Source: Litorimonas sp964511495
GTDB lineage: Bacteria > Pseudomonadota > Alphaproteobacteria > Caulobacterales > Maricaulaceae
NCBI GenBank assembly: GCA_964511495.1
Contig: CAZEFT010000002.1
Span: forward strand, 124,001-188,000
Reading direction: 5' to 3'
DNA length: 64,000 nt
The notes beneath the pieces were generated by a model. That model searched no databases. It saw nothing but the letters and a program-made list of their open reading frames with translations, and was not told the origin of the DNA. The translations under genes were made by a program, and so were the position numbers. Positions 44,270 to 53,534 of the stretch are shown here, piece by piece. Numbering within the stretch: position 1 is the stretch's first letter; every line of letters begins with the position of its first letter.

Positions 44270-44827
44270 ATGGCTGATTTTAATCTCGCGGATTACCGCA
44301 AAAGAATGGACGGTGCACTCGCCTCTCTACGAACGGAATTTTCCGGGTTGAGAACGGGGAGGGCGAATGCCGCTCTACTCGATAATGTCACTGTTAATGC
44401 TTATGGTTCTGAAATGCCATTGAACCAGCTTGGTTCAGTCAGCGTGCCAGAATCCCGCATGCTTTTAGTGAGTGTTTGGGATAAAACCATGGTGGCCTCT
44501 GTTGAGAAGGCTTTGCGTCAAAGTTCGTTGGGGTTGAACCCGGTGACGGATGGACAAACCCTGCGTATTCCTATGCCTCCATTAACGGAAGAGCGTCGCC
44601 GTGACCTGACGAAAGTAGCCGGACAATATGCTGAAAGTGCTAAAATCGCTGTGCGGAATGTCAGACGTGATGCGATGGACACTTTGAAAAAAATGGAAAA
44701 GGCCTCTGATATTTCCGAAGACGAACAAAAAGCGCATAGTGACGACGTTCAAAAAGCCACAGATGATGTCATTAAAGAGGTTGATAGGATTCTAGGCCTA
44801 AAATCTGAAGAGATCATGCAGGTCTAG
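44270..44827 (+). CDS. frr: Ribosome recycling factor
   Basis: RRF (185 residues) splits post-termination ribosomes with EF-G. The tRNA-like three-helix bundle is marked by 'MDGALASLRTEFSGLRTGRAN' at 13-33 and 'RIPMPPLTEERRRDLTKVAGQYAE' around 97-122. The C-terminal helix ends in 'VDRILGLKSEEIMQV'. ATG 44270 follows GGAG about seven bases upstream. Its TAG stop is immediately followed by the GTG start of uppS with no spacing. Confidence 0.97.
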   Translation: MADFNLADYRKRMDGALASLRTEFSGLRTGRANAALLDNVTVNAYGSEMPLNQLGSVSVPESRMLLVSVWDKTMVASVEKALRQSSLGLNPVTDGQTLRIPMPPLTEERRRDLTKVAGQYAESAKIAVRNVRRDAMDTLKKMEKASDISEDEQKAHSDDVQKATDDVIKEVDRILGLKSEEIMQV

Positions 44828-45556
44828 GTGACATTATCCGCCGCAAATTCTGAGCGCTTTCCTGCACATATTGCCATCATCATGGATGGGAATGGACGCT
44901 GGGCGGCGGCTAAACACCGTCCCCGAGTTTTCGGACATCGGGCCGGTGTAAAAACTGTGCGTCGTGTGGTTGAAGATGCATCCAATATGGGTGTGAAATG
45001 CTTGACGCTATATAGTTTCTCGACAGAAAACTGGTCCCGACCCAAATCAGAAATTTCTGCACTTTTCACGCTCCTGCGTGAATATGTCGAAGAGGATCTG
45101 GAAACTCTTGACGAGCGAGGTGTCCGTATTCGCATTTTAGGGTCTAAAGAGGGTCTGAAGCCGGACTTGTTGGAATTGATTGATCGTGTTGAAGCCACGA
45201 CTGAAAACAATCAAAATTTCGCTTTGAATATTGCCTTCAACTATGGCGGCCGCGACGAACTTATTCGCGCGACAAAAAAAGCAATCGCCGATGGCCATAC
45301 GCAGCATTCCTTGACCCAAGACGTTATTGATCAATATTTGGACACAGCAGGTCTGCCTGATCCCGACTTGGTTATTCGCACCAGTGGTGAAATGCGGATC
45401 AGTAACTTTCTGCTTTGGCAAGCCGCCTATGCGGAATTTGTTTTCACCGACGTGCTTTGGCCTGATTTTGGGAAAGCTGATTTGGAAAAGGCGATTTTCG
45501 AATTTCGAAAACGGGATCGCCGTTTCGGCAATGTGACTGCCTCGGAAGTTGCGTAA
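44828..45556 (+). CDS. uppS: Undecaprenyl diphosphate synthase
   Basis: UppS is the cis-prenyltransferase that condenses eight isopentenyl units onto farnesyl diphosphate to make the C55 carrier lipid. The 242-residue protein has the catalytic 'IIMDGNGRWA' with Asp20, 'LTLYSFSTENWSRP' near 60-73, 'FNYGGRDEL' near 140 and the C-terminal 'RTSGEMRISNFLLWQAAYAE' substrate site. The start is GTG at 44828, adjoining the frr stop; no later start would retain the catalytic motif. Its product is what UppP (871-1689) later recycles. Confidence 0.95.
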   Translation: MTLSAANSERFPAHIAIIMDGNGRWAAAKHRPRVFGHRAGVKTVRRVVEDASNMGVKCLTLYSFSTENWSRPKSEISALFTLLREYVEEDLETLDERGVRIRILGSKEGLKPDLLELIDRVEATTENNQNFALNIAFNYGGRDELIRATKKAIADGHTQHSLTQDVIDQYLDTAGLPDPDLVIRTSGEMRISNFLLWQAAYAEFVFTDVLWPDFGKADLEKAIFEFRKRDRRFGNVTASEVA

Positions 45557-45559
45557 GAC

Positions 45560-46399
45560 ATGAGTGCCGATGCGCAGATAATACCGAAAAAGCGATGGAA
45601 AAATCTGGGAGTCAGATTTTTCTCTGCCGTTGCTCTTTTTCTGGTTTGTATAGCGCCGTTTTATTTTGGCGGATGGTTATGGGCCGGATTTGTCGTCCTG
45701 TTTACCGCGCGGATGAGTTACGAATGGGTGCGCATGTCGGATAAAGCCCCGACCCGTATCGCATTTCTAATCCCGATTTTTGGCATGTTCATTGCGGGTA
45801 TCTATGCCGTTCAGCATTATTGGAGTTATGCCATTATTACGGTTGCGGTAACCGCTTGTGCCGCCTTGCTTGACCGTATACGTCGTGGCGGCGGATTATG
45901 GGCGGGATTTGGGGCGCTCTATATTTTGATTCCTAGCCTCACCATTATTGGGTTGCGAGGTAATGAAGTCGGGTTTGATACGGCAGGCTTCCAAACGCTT
46001 CTCTTTATCATATTTGTTGTAATCGCTGCGGATGTAGGGGCCTATTTTGGAGGAACATTTTTCCAAGGGCCAAAACTTTCGCCTAAACTGTCTCCGAATA
46101 AAACTTGGTCAGGCTTTATCGTGGGCTTGCTCTTTGCTGTTCTCATTGGCGGCATCATCACCCATTTTGAGTTTGGCTCATTCATTCATGGTCTTTTGAT
46201 AGCCTTGCCGGTCGTTCTGTTGGGCGTAAGTGGTGATTTATTGGAAAGCGGATTGAAACGAAAATTACAGGTCAAAGATACAGGTGAGTTATTGCCCGGT
46301 CATGGCGGCCTTTTGGATCGGTTTGATAGTCTTATGCTTGCCAGTGTCGGTTTCACGATCATTATCTGGCTTTTCCCTGCCGCTTGGCCGCTTCTCTAA
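45560..46399 (+). CDS. cdsA: Phosphatidate cytidylyltransferase
   Basis: CdsA makes CDP-diacylglycerol from phosphatidate and CTP, the branch point for membrane phospholipids. The 279-residue protein has about seven or eight membrane helices and the family signature near its end: 'SPNKTWSGFIVG', then 'GDLLESGLKRKLQVKDTGEL' and 'LPGHGGLLDRFDSL', which supply the metal-binding Asp residues. ATG 45560 is three bases after uppS, giving tight operon spacing. Confidence 0.95.
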   Translation: MSADAQIIPKKRWKNLGVRFFSAVALFLVCIAPFYFGGWLWAGFVVLFTARMSYEWVRMSDKAPTRIAFLIPIFGMFIAGIYAVQHYWSYAIITVAVTACAALLDRIRRGGGLWAGFGALYILIPSLTIIGLRGNEVGFDTAGFQTLLFIIFVVIAADVGAYFGGTFFQGPKLSPKLSPNKTWSGFIVGLLFAVLIGGIITHFEFGSFIHGLLIALPVVLLGVSGDLLESGLKRKLQVKDTGELLPGHGGLLDRFDSLMLASVGFTIIIWLFPAAWPLL

Positions 46400-46405
46400 T
46401 CAAGA

Positions 46406-47578
46406 ATGACGAAACGGGTTACAGTTCTCGGTTCAACCGGCTCTATTGGTAAAAACACCTTAGACATCGTTTCGCGTGCCCCTGAGGGGACCTACCAAAT
46501 TGTGGCTTTAACAGCGAATAAAAGCGCGCAAAAATTAGCCGAACAAGCAAAAACTTTCGGGGCTCAATTTGTCGCTCTTGCTGATGAAAGCCATGAAGCT
46601 GATTTGAAAAAGGCTCTATCCGGAACCGGAATTGGATATGGTGTCGGGCAAGAAGCACTCGTGCAAGCGGCATCACTTTCGACAGATTTCACAATGGCCG
46701 CGATTATTGGAGCCGCTGGATTACCGCCGACATTGGCCGCTGTGAAACAGGGCATTCATATTGGCTTGGCGAATAAAGAATGCCTCGTGTGTGCGGGTGA
46801 TTATTTTATGTCTCAGGTTAGGACGTATAACGCTACGCTCCTGCCTGTCGACAGCGAGCATAATGCGATTTTCCAAGTGTTGGAAGATGACCCTCAAGGT
46901 ATAAAACGCCTTATCCTGACAGCGAGTGGCGGGCCGTTTCGTGAAAAAACAGCGACAGAGCTTGAATCTGTAACGCTGAAAGATGCTTTAGCTCACCCGG
47001 TTTGGGATATGGGCGCAAAAATCAGTATCGATTCTGCGAGCCTTATGAATAAAGGCTTGGAGTTGATTGAGGCGAGCTATCTTTTTGAGCGCTCTTCGGC
47101 AGACATTGATGTTATTGTTCACCCGCAGTCAATCATTCATTCCATGGTCGAATATATTGACGGTTCTGTTTTGGCCCAGTTGGGCTCACCGGATATGCGG
47201 ACGCCTATTGCCTATGCGATGGGATGGCCGGAACGCATTCATGCTCCTGTAGAGCGCCTTGATTTCACAAAATTAAGCCAATTGACATTTTTCGAGCCGG
47301 ATTTAACCCGGTTTCCGGCACTTCGCTTGGCGCGAGAGGCTTTGGAGTCCGGTGGTAAAGCGCCTAACGTTTTAAACGCGGCCAATGAAGAGGCTGTTGA
47401 GGCGTTTCTTACTGAAAAGATTAGGTTTTTGGATGTTCCGAAAGTCGTGGAGGCGACTTTAGAGGCCCTTAGTCGAGAGGCGAGTTTCCTGAAGTCAGAC
47501 CTCTCTATCGATGCGATTCTCGCCACAGATGCATTGGCACGACAGACTGCACATGAGCAGATTGTAAACTTGTTATAG
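46406..47578 (+). CDS. dxr: 1-deoxy-D-xylulose 5-phosphate reductoisomerase
   Basis: Dxr (390 residues) catalyses the second step of the MEP isoprenoid route, making 2-C-methylerythritol 4-phosphate with NADPH. The Rossmann motif 'VTVLGSTGSIGKNTLDIV' lies at 5-22. Metal and substrate residues are in 'LLPVDSEHNAIFQ' (Asp and Glu ligands), 'LTASGGPFR' and 'SIDSASLMNKGLELIEA'. It supplies precursors for uppS two genes upstream. ATG 46406 begins six bases after cdsA. Confidence 0.96.
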   Translation: MTKRVTVLGSTGSIGKNTLDIVSRAPEGTYQIVALTANKSAQKLAEQAKTFGAQFVALADESHEADLKKALSGTGIGYGVGQEALVQAASLSTDFTMAAIIGAAGLPPTLAAVKQGIHIGLANKECLVCAGDYFMSQVRTYNATLLPVDSEHNAIFQVLEDDPQGIKRLILTASGGPFREKTATELESVTLKDALAHPVWDMGAKISIDSASLMNKGLELIEASYLFERSSADIDVIVHPQSIIHSMVEYIDGSVLAQLGSPDMRTPIAYAMGWPERIHAPVERLDFTKLSQLTFFEPDLTRFPALRLAREALESGGKAPNVLNAANEEAVEAFLTEKIRFLDVPKVVEATLEALSREASFLKSDLSIDAILATDALARQTAHEQIVNLL

Positions 47579-47660
47579 GCGCTAAAAACGGGCAAACCCT
47601 ACTACGAGGGCTCACAGTGTCGTGGGCGCGGATTCGTATGAGGGACAGCGTCACCGAGCC

Positions 47661-48854
47661 ATGATTTCAGGCGTCATTGATATCCTTATTTTTATCAGCA
47701 GTTTTCTGCTGGTTTTGTCCTTTCTCGTCTTTTTTCACGAATTGGGCCATTACAGCGTTGGCCGTTTCTTCGGTATTTCCGTTGACCGTTTTTCTATCGG
47801 TTTTGGTAAGCCTATTGCCAAATGGAAAGCCAAAAGTGGCACGGAGTGGATGATCGCGCAGATACCACTTGGCGGTTACGTGAAATTCACGGGGGATGCG
47901 ACGGGAGCGAGTAATCCTGACGCGAAGGCGTTGGCAGAGCTAAAGGCAAAAGTTGAAGCCGAAGGTGGCGATGGGGTCACAAATATTTTCCATTTCAGAC
48001 CGGTCTGGCAACGGGCGCTTGTTGTATTAGCTGGCCCGGTGGCAAACTTTATTCTGGCGATTTTGATTTTCGCGGGCATGGCCTATGGTTTGGGTTCTTA
48101 TGACCGAGAGTCCATTGTAGGGACTGTAGCACCGGATAGCGCCGCGGCTGAAGCGGGAATTCAACCGGGCGACGCGTTTCTGACAATGGATGGTAAAGAC
48201 GTTACGCGTTTCTCAGACCTCAGAAATCACGTTATTTTACGGAGTGACACGAACATACAAGTCGAAATTTTGCGTGACGGTGAGGTGCTTGACTTAGTTC
48301 TGGCCCCACGTCGTGTTCAAGAGCGTGATTTTGTTGGAGCAAGATCGTCAGCAGGCCGCATCGGCATCACTTTGCCCGAAAGTAGCGAATTATTACATCA
48401 AACCCACAATCCGATTGAGGCGCTGGGGATGGGCACGCAACAACTTGGCGAAACTTTAGCCATGACGGGAACATATGTTGCGCGTATTTTTAAAGGCAAA
48501 GAGGACGGTAAACAGCTTGGGAGCGTGGTAAAAATCGCCACAATTACGGGTAAAACTGCGGTTGATACCGCGAACGCGGATGCTCCTCTGTCTCTTCGTT
48601 TAAAGTCAATGGCCTTGACGTTGGTTCAACTGGCGGCGGTGATTTCTATCGGTTTGGGTGTCGCAAATTTAATGCCAATTCCAGTCTTGGACGGTGGACA
48701 TTTGATGTACTACGCTTATGAAGCCGTAGCGGGTCGTCCGTTGAGTCAAGAAAAACAGGAGTTTGGGTTCAAAATTGGGTTTGCAGTCTTACTGACACTC
48801 TTTGTTGCCCTCACGATTAATGATATTGGCTACGTAAGTAGCATATTTTCCTAA
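47661..48854 (+). CDS. rseP: Site-2 intramembrane metalloprotease RseP
   Basis: RseP cuts anti-sigma factors and signal-peptide remnants inside the membrane. Zinc motif HELGH is in the first helix ('LSFLVFFHELGHYSVGRFFG'). A PDZ domain follows at about 105-200 ('GTVAPDSAAAEAGIQPGDAF'), and the second zinc site is 'MPIPVLDGGHLMYY' near the end. I choose ATG 47661 (397 residues), which gives the usual 25 residues before HELGH. A GTG at 47622 would add 13 hydrophilic residues; it has a slightly better GAGGG upstream, so the start is not settled. Its stop touches the bamA ATG. Confidence 0.94.
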   Translation: MISGVIDILIFISSFLLVLSFLVFFHELGHYSVGRFFGISVDRFSIGFGKPIAKWKAKSGTEWMIAQIPLGGYVKFTGDATGASNPDAKALAELKAKVEAEGGDGVTNIFHFRPVWQRALVVLAGPVANFILAILIFAGMAYGLGSYDRESIVGTVAPDSAAAEAGIQPGDAFLTMDGKDVTRFSDLRNHVILRSDTNIQVEILRDGEVLDLVLAPRRVQERDFVGARSSAGRIGITLPESSELLHQTHNPIEALGMGTQQLGETLAMTGTYVARIFKGKEDGKQLGSVVKIATITGKTAVDTANADAPLSLRLKSMALTLVQLAAVISIGLGVANLMPIPVLDGGHLMYYAYEAVAGRPLSQEKQEFGFKIGFAVLLTLFVALTINDIGYVSSIFS

Positions 48855-51443
48855 ATGGACGTTTTCATGCATGCATTTGCGAGACATTGCCGAATTGAGC
48901 TTTTCCGCTCCCAGACCTACGCTTTAAAATGGGTGATATCCGTCTTTACGGTTTTGTGTCTGAGTTTAACGGCGCAAACAGCCTTTGCCCAAGCCGAAGG
49001 TGAGCAAGCGCCCGCTCAAGTCGCCGCCCCCACGATTATCCGCTCTATTCAAGTGACAGGTAACCAACGCGTAGAGGCCAATACTGTCGCTTCATACCTT
49101 TTGATTGCCCCGGGTGACCCTTACAGTGAAACCCGTATCGATACCTCCATAAAGACGCTTTATGCGACAGGTCTGTTCGCGGATGTCGCCATTGATCCAC
49201 GCGATGGCAACGTCTTGATCCAAGTGATTGAAAACCCGATTATCAACCGCGTTATTTTGGAGGGGAACAAATCTCTTAAAACCGATAAAATCACGGATGA
49301 AATTGAAGCTGAGCCGCGCTCAATCTTTACGCGTTCAAGCGTTCAGGAAGATGTGCAGAGAATTATTGAGCTTTATCGTCAATCTGGTCGTTTTGCAGCG
49401 ACGGTATCGCCGAAAGTCGTGCAACAACCGCAAAATCGTGTCGATTTGATTTTTGAAATCACCGAAGGCCCTGTCACAGGTGTACGCCGGATTAATTTTA
49501 TCGGTAATGCTGAATATCCGGACCGCCGTTTGCGCAAAGAGATCGCGACGACTGAATCCTCTTGGTATAAACTATTCAGTTCCAATGATAATTATGACCC
49601 CGGCCGTTTGGAATATGATCGTGAACAATTGCGGACGTATTATACGAATCGTGGTTTTGCGGATTTCCGTGTCGTGTCCGCCGTTGCCGAACTGACACCT
49701 GACCAAGAAGATTTCTACATCACTTTTACCCTTGATGAAGGCGAAGAATATACTTGGGGTGATGTCACAGTTGAAACCGAATTGGACGAGCTGGATGCAG
49801 ACTTTTTGCAGCGTATTTTGCGCATTAAAAAGGGTGATATCTATAATGCGAGCCAAGTCGAAGATGCAATTGACACACTGAACTTTGCGGCGGGTACAAC
49901 AGGTTATGCTTTTGTCGATATTCAACCGGATATTAAACGAAACCGTGATGAGAAGACCGTAGACTTGGTGTTCAACGTGGTTGAAGGCCCCCGCGTCTAT
50001 GTCGAACGGATTGACATTGTTGGGAACACTACAACACTGGATTATGTTATTCGCCGTGAATTAGAGGTGGTAGAAGGCGATGCCTTTAACCGAATTCTTT
50101 TAGATCGTTCGCGCAATCGCGTCCGGGCACTACGCTTCTTTGAGGAAGTCGAAATTACCGAAGCACAGGGTTCATCGCCTGACCGTGCCGTTGTCGAAGT
50201 GGCCGTGAAAGAACAGCCGACAGGTGAGCTTAGTTTCTCCGCCGGTTTCTCATCGGCAGATGCTTTCTTGGTCGATCTCTCTATTACTCAACGCAACCTC
50301 CGTGGGCGTGGACAGTTACTACGTTTCGTTATTCGGGCGTCTTCAAACAGACGAGAAATTGACCTCCGCTTTACAGAGCCTCGTTTCTTGGGACGAAATC
50401 TGGCGGCGGGTGTCGAACTGTTCGACGTCACAATCGACTTCTTGCAAGAGGCGGGTTTCCGCCAGTCAAGAACGGGTGGACAAGTGACTCTGGCTTTCCC
50501 ATTGACGGAATATACATCGCTGACAACCCGCTACTCTTTGCGGAAAGAAGACATTGAATTTCCTGAACAAAATCAATGTGCTGCGTTGGAAGCCTCACAA
50601 AACCAAGGGGCGGCTATCACGAACTCCAGACTCGTCTCTCTCTGTGAACAAGCCGGGGGGCGTATCTCCTCTATTCTCGGTTATACATTTGGTTGGGATC
50701 GTCGAAACGATCCGATTACACCAACGGGTGGCTTCGATGTTCGCTTCAGCCAAGACGTTGCCGGTGTCGGTGGGGATGTGAAATATCTTCGCACGGATTT
50801 ACGAGCGAATTTCTATAAGGGCTTGTACAAAAACGTGATCGCCAGTGCGACATTGGCCGGTGGCTATATCAGAGGTTGGGGCGGTGATCCTGTGACGATT
50901 AATGACCGTTACTTTAAAGGTAATTTCGACTTCCGTGGTTATGACAATGCCGGTATTGGCCCAAGAAATGTCTTCGTAAACGGTGAAACCGGAGAGGTGG
51001 CAACATCTGCTGAATTGATTGCAGCGGGACTTGGTGACCGCTCAAGTCGCTTGAATGCGCTGGGTGGCAATGCTTTTGGTCTAGCTTCAACCGAGGTGAG
51101 TTTTCCGGTTGGCGTGCCCAATCTTTTGGGTAGTGTATTCCTTGAAGCAGGAACAGTGGGCCTCTTGGATGATGACTTCAAAATTGATCTTATCCAAACC
51201 CAAAACATTACGGGACTTGAAAATGGACAATCATGTTCCGGCATTACGGATGACGGAAATCCCGATACATTCATTATTTGCCAACGCAGTATTGATGACC
51301 TTTCAATCCGTGCGATGTTGGGTGCCAGTGTTTTCTGGGAAAGCCCGTTTGGCCCCATTCGTTTCGACTTTACAAAACCACTCCGACAGTTCGAATATGA
51401 CCGTCGTGAGTCCTTCCAATTCACAACCCGTACAAGGTTCTAA
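48855..51443 (+). CDS. bamA: Outer membrane protein assembly factor BamA
   Basis: BamA inserts beta-barrel proteins into the outer membrane. The 862-residue precursor starts with an unusually long N-region before the hydrophobic signal core (28-44, cleavage near 'TAFA'). Met5 is an alternative start. Five POTRA repeats cover about residues 60-460 (for example 'IIRSIQVTGNQRVEANTV', 'VERIDIVGNTTTLDYVIRRE'), followed by the Omp85 barrel, which includes 'YFKGNFDFRGYDNAGIGPRN'. The chain ends in Arg-Phe, the C-terminal aromatic recognised as a beta-signal. Placement between rseP and skp is the classical order. Confidence 0.96.
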   Translation: MDVFMHAFARHCRIELFRSQTYALKWVISVFTVLCLSLTAQTAFAQAEGEQAPAQVAAPTIIRSIQVTGNQRVEANTVASYLLIAPGDPYSETRIDTSIKTLYATGLFADVAIDPRDGNVLIQVIENPIINRVILEGNKSLKTDKITDEIEAEPRSIFTRSSVQEDVQRIIELYRQSGRFAATVSPKVVQQPQNRVDLIFEITEGPVTGVRRINFIGNAEYPDRRLRKEIATTESSWYKLFSSNDNYDPGRLEYDREQLRTYYTNRGFADFRVVSAVAELTPDQEDFYITFTLDEGEEYTWGDVTVETELDELDADFLQRILRIKKGDIYNASQVEDAIDTLNFAAGTTGYAFVDIQPDIKRNRDEKTVDLVFNVVEGPRVYVERIDIVGNTTTLDYVIRRELEVVEGDAFNRILLDRSRNRVRALRFFEEVEITEAQGSSPDRAVVEVAVKEQPTGELSFSAGFSSADAFLVDLSITQRNLRGRGQLLRFVIRASSNRREIDLRFTEPRFLGRNLAAGVELFDVTIDFLQEAGFRQSRTGGQVTLAFPLTEYTSLTTRYSLRKEDIEFPEQNQCAALEASQNQGAAITNSRLVSLCEQAGGRISSILGYTFGWDRRNDPITPTGGFDVRFSQDVAGVGGDVKYLRTDLRANFYKGLYKNVIASATLAGGYIRGWGGDPVTINDRYFKGNFDFRGYDNAGIGPRNVFVNGETGEVATSAELIAAGLGDRSSRLNALGGNAFGLASTEVSFPVGVPNLLGSVFLEAGTVGLLDDDFKIDLIQTQNITGLENGQSCSGITDDGNPDTFIICQRSIDDLSIRAMLGASVFWESPFGPIRFDFTKPLRQFEYDRRESFQFTTRTRF

Positions 51444-51445
51444 TC

Positions 51446-52015
51446 ATGTTTATTAAATCCCTGCGCATTATCGCGCTTGGCCTGACGGCGTTTATGATGT
51501 TTTCAACATCCGCTATGGCCCAAAAAGTTCTCGTCGTTGACTCACAAAAAGTCATCAGTGACTCCAAAGTCGGCAAATATGTGGCGACACAAATTTCTTC
51601 TATTGAAAAAACGGCCTCCACTGAAGTTCAAGGCAAGCTCACAGCGGTTCAAAACAAGCGTAAAAACCTGAACACGCAATATGGTAGCCAAACACAGCAA
51701 CAACTCATGCAAAATGCGACGTTCAAAAGCCAATTAGAGCAGCTGCTGAAAGATGAGCAAAAATTCAAACAAGAATATGCTAAAATCAGCCAAGAAATGC
51801 AGATTACGCGTCAAAAAGCGATTATTCCTGTCATGAAGAAATTCAATGAAATAGTGAAAGCTGTCAGAGCTGAGCGTAATGCTGATGTGATTATGGATCG
51901 TTCTGCAGTACTGCATATGGCTCCTGCGTCCGACGTGACCCAAACTGTTCTCAGCCGTTTGAATCAGCAAATGACAACAACACCTGTTGTCAGAGAGCGT
52001 CTGCCCAATAAATAA
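51446..52015 (+). CDS. skp: Periplasmic chaperone Skp/OmpH family
   Basis: Skp holds unfolded outer-membrane proteins between the Sec translocon and BamA. The 189-residue precursor has a signal peptide (about 1-26, cleavage after AMA in 'FSTSAMAQKVLVVDSQKV'). A short strand follows and then long charged, coiled-coil helices rich in Lys/Gln/Glu (60-145) that form the tentacles. It starts two bases after bamA. A loose hairpin (52019-52041) follows its stop. Confidence 0.92.
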   Translation: MFIKSLRIIALGLTAFMMFSTSAMAQKVLVVDSQKVISDSKVGKYVATQISSIEKTASTEVQGKLTAVQNKRKNLNTQYGSQTQQQLMQNATFKSQLEQLLKDEQKFKQEYAKISQEMQITRQKAIIPVMKKFNEIVKAVRAERNADVIMDRSAVLHMAPASDVTQTVLSRLNQQMTTTPVVRERLPNK

Positions 52016-52051
52016 CCGGGCTCGCCATAATTCGGCAAGCCGTGGAGCAGA

Positions 52052-53074
52052 ATGACAATGTCTGTACTTGATCCACGTTTTTACACATTGAAAGGACCGC
52101 TTACATTGGCGGCCTTGATCGAGGGTTTAGATGTTCATCTGGACCCTCATTTTTATGATGAAACCATCATCACGCCGAATCTCTTGGACGGATCTCAAGC
52201 TGGAGACTTAGTCTTTTTTGAGAATAAGCGGCTTAAATCCGACTTAGCCAGCTCTCAGGCGACCGCTTGTTTGGTGACAGAACGTCTTGCGCCGCTCGTC
52301 TCCGAGAAACGTATGATTCCTATCATAAGCCGGTCACCGCGTGCACATTTTGCGCGTCTCTGTCAAAAACTGGTCGATATGCGCGTCGCTAAAGCTCCAT
52401 CGGAAATTTCCGATAAAGCTAATATTTCGAACTCCGCCATTTTGGGCGAAGGTGTCAAGATTGAAGACGGTGTCGAGATTGGGCCCTATGGCGTTATCGG
52501 CGATGGTGTCACCATTAAGCGAAATACGGTCATCGGTTCTCATGTCAATCTATCCTTCTGCCAACTTGGCGAAAATTGCTTGATTAAGCCTCTGGCCGTT
52601 ATCGGTGGCGCAGGTTTTGGTATTGCAGGCGATGAAAAAGGTCTTATCGACATCCCGCATTTAGGGCGTGTGATACTTGGTGACCGTGTCAGTATTGGAT
52701 CGCAAACCTGTATAGATCGCGGACAGTTAGGCGACACAATTCTATCTCACGATGTGAAGGTCGATAATCTGGTCCAGATTGCTCATAATGTGAAAATCGG
52801 AGCCCGTTCCATGCTTGCGGGACATGTCGGCGTATCAGGCAGTTGTATGATTGGCGAAGACGTCCAAATGGGTGGTAATGTCGGTTTGGCGGATCATGTA
52901 ACCATTGGTAACAATGTTCGAATTGCCGCGCGTTCCGGCGTCATGCATGATATCCCTGAAGGTGAGGCATGGAGCGGATTTCCGGCCATGCCTATACGCG
53001 AACATATGCGCGTTGTCAGTGCTACTCGCAAATTGGCGCAAAGGCCGAAAAGGGACGCCAGGAAGGACGATTAA
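52052..53074 (+). CDS. lpxD: UDP-3-O-acylglucosamine N-acyltransferase
   Basis: LpxD adds the N-linked hydroxyacyl chain, the third step of lipid A synthesis. The 340-residue protein has an N-terminal uridine-binding domain (about 1-110) and a left-handed beta-helix of hexapeptide repeats (115-300, for example 'ILGEGVKIEDGVEIGPYGVI'). The catalytic His is in 'VQIAHNVKIG'. GGAG lies ahead of ATG 52052, and a second Met two codons on is also possible. The preceding hairpin GGCTCGCC/GGCAAGCC (52019-52041) may tune expression. Its TAA shares a base with the fabZ start. Confidence 0.96.
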   Translation: MTMSVLDPRFYTLKGPLTLAALIEGLDVHLDPHFYDETIITPNLLDGSQAGDLVFFENKRLKSDLASSQATACLVTERLAPLVSEKRMIPIISRSPRAHFARLCQKLVDMRVAKAPSEISDKANISNSAILGEGVKIEDGVEIGPYGVIGDGVTIKRNTVIGSHVNLSFCQLGENCLIKPLAVIGGAGFGIAGDEKGLIDIPHLGRVILGDRVSIGSQTCIDRGQLGDTILSHDVKVDNLVQIAHNVKIGARSMLAGHVGVSGSCMIGEDVQMGGNVGLADHVTIGNNVRIAARSGVMHDIPEGEAWSGFPAMPIREHMRVVSATRKLAQRPKRDARKDD

Positions 53075-53532
53075 TGAGTCTGCAATTTCCCCTCTCCAGA
53101 GAGGACGTCAAAAATTATTTGCCGCATCGTGACCCCATGTTGTTCATTGACCGCGTTCTGCAGGCCGATGAAACCTCCATCATAGCTGAATCAGATATAA
53201 AAAGTGATGCTCCGCATTTTAAGGGGCATTTCCCTGACCTTCCAATCCTTCCCGGAGTGATGATTATTGAAACCGTTGCGCAAGCCGGAGCGCTTATTGT
53301 CTCTCTCTCTAAAGGCTTGGAAGAAGGGACTTTCATTGCTTTTTCCGGTGTCGAGCAAGCAAAATTCCGTCGCCCCGTGCATCCGGGCGACACATTGACA
53401 ATTGAGGCAAGAATTGAGCGCAATAGGCGCGGTTTTTACAAATTTTCTGGCGAAGCCAAGGTGGGTGATAAGTTGGCTGCCCAGCTTCAATTCTCCGCGA
53501 CGCAAATGCAATTTTCTTCTGAAAGCGAGTAG
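53074..53532 (+). CDS. fabZ: 3-hydroxyacyl-[acyl-carrier-protein] dehydratase FabZ
   Basis: FabZ dehydrates 3-hydroxyacyl-ACP in fatty acid elongation and competes with LpxA/LpxD for the same hydroxyacyl-ACP, explaining its conserved place here. The 152-residue hot-dog fold shows 'YLPHRDPMLFIDRV' (11-24) and the catalytic loop 'HFKGHFPDLPILPGVMIIE' with the active His and, on the next helix, Glu ('ETVAQAGAL'). The frame is open further upstream into lpxD, but ATG 53074 gives the family N-terminus and overlaps the lpxD stop by one base. Confidence 0.96.
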   Translation: MSLQFPLSREDVKNYLPHRDPMLFIDRVLQADETSIIAESDIKSDAPHFKGHFPDLPILPGVMIIETVAQAGALIVSLSKGLEEGTFIAFSGVEQAKFRRPVHPGDTLTIEARIERNRRGFYKFSGEAKVGDKLAAQLQFSATQMQFSSESE

Positions 53533-53534
53533 TT

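Noticed and set aside
52019..52041. Hairpin between skp and lpxD as a terminator
   Set aside because: One mismatch in eight pairs and no U-tract follows; the genes are probably still co-transcribed.
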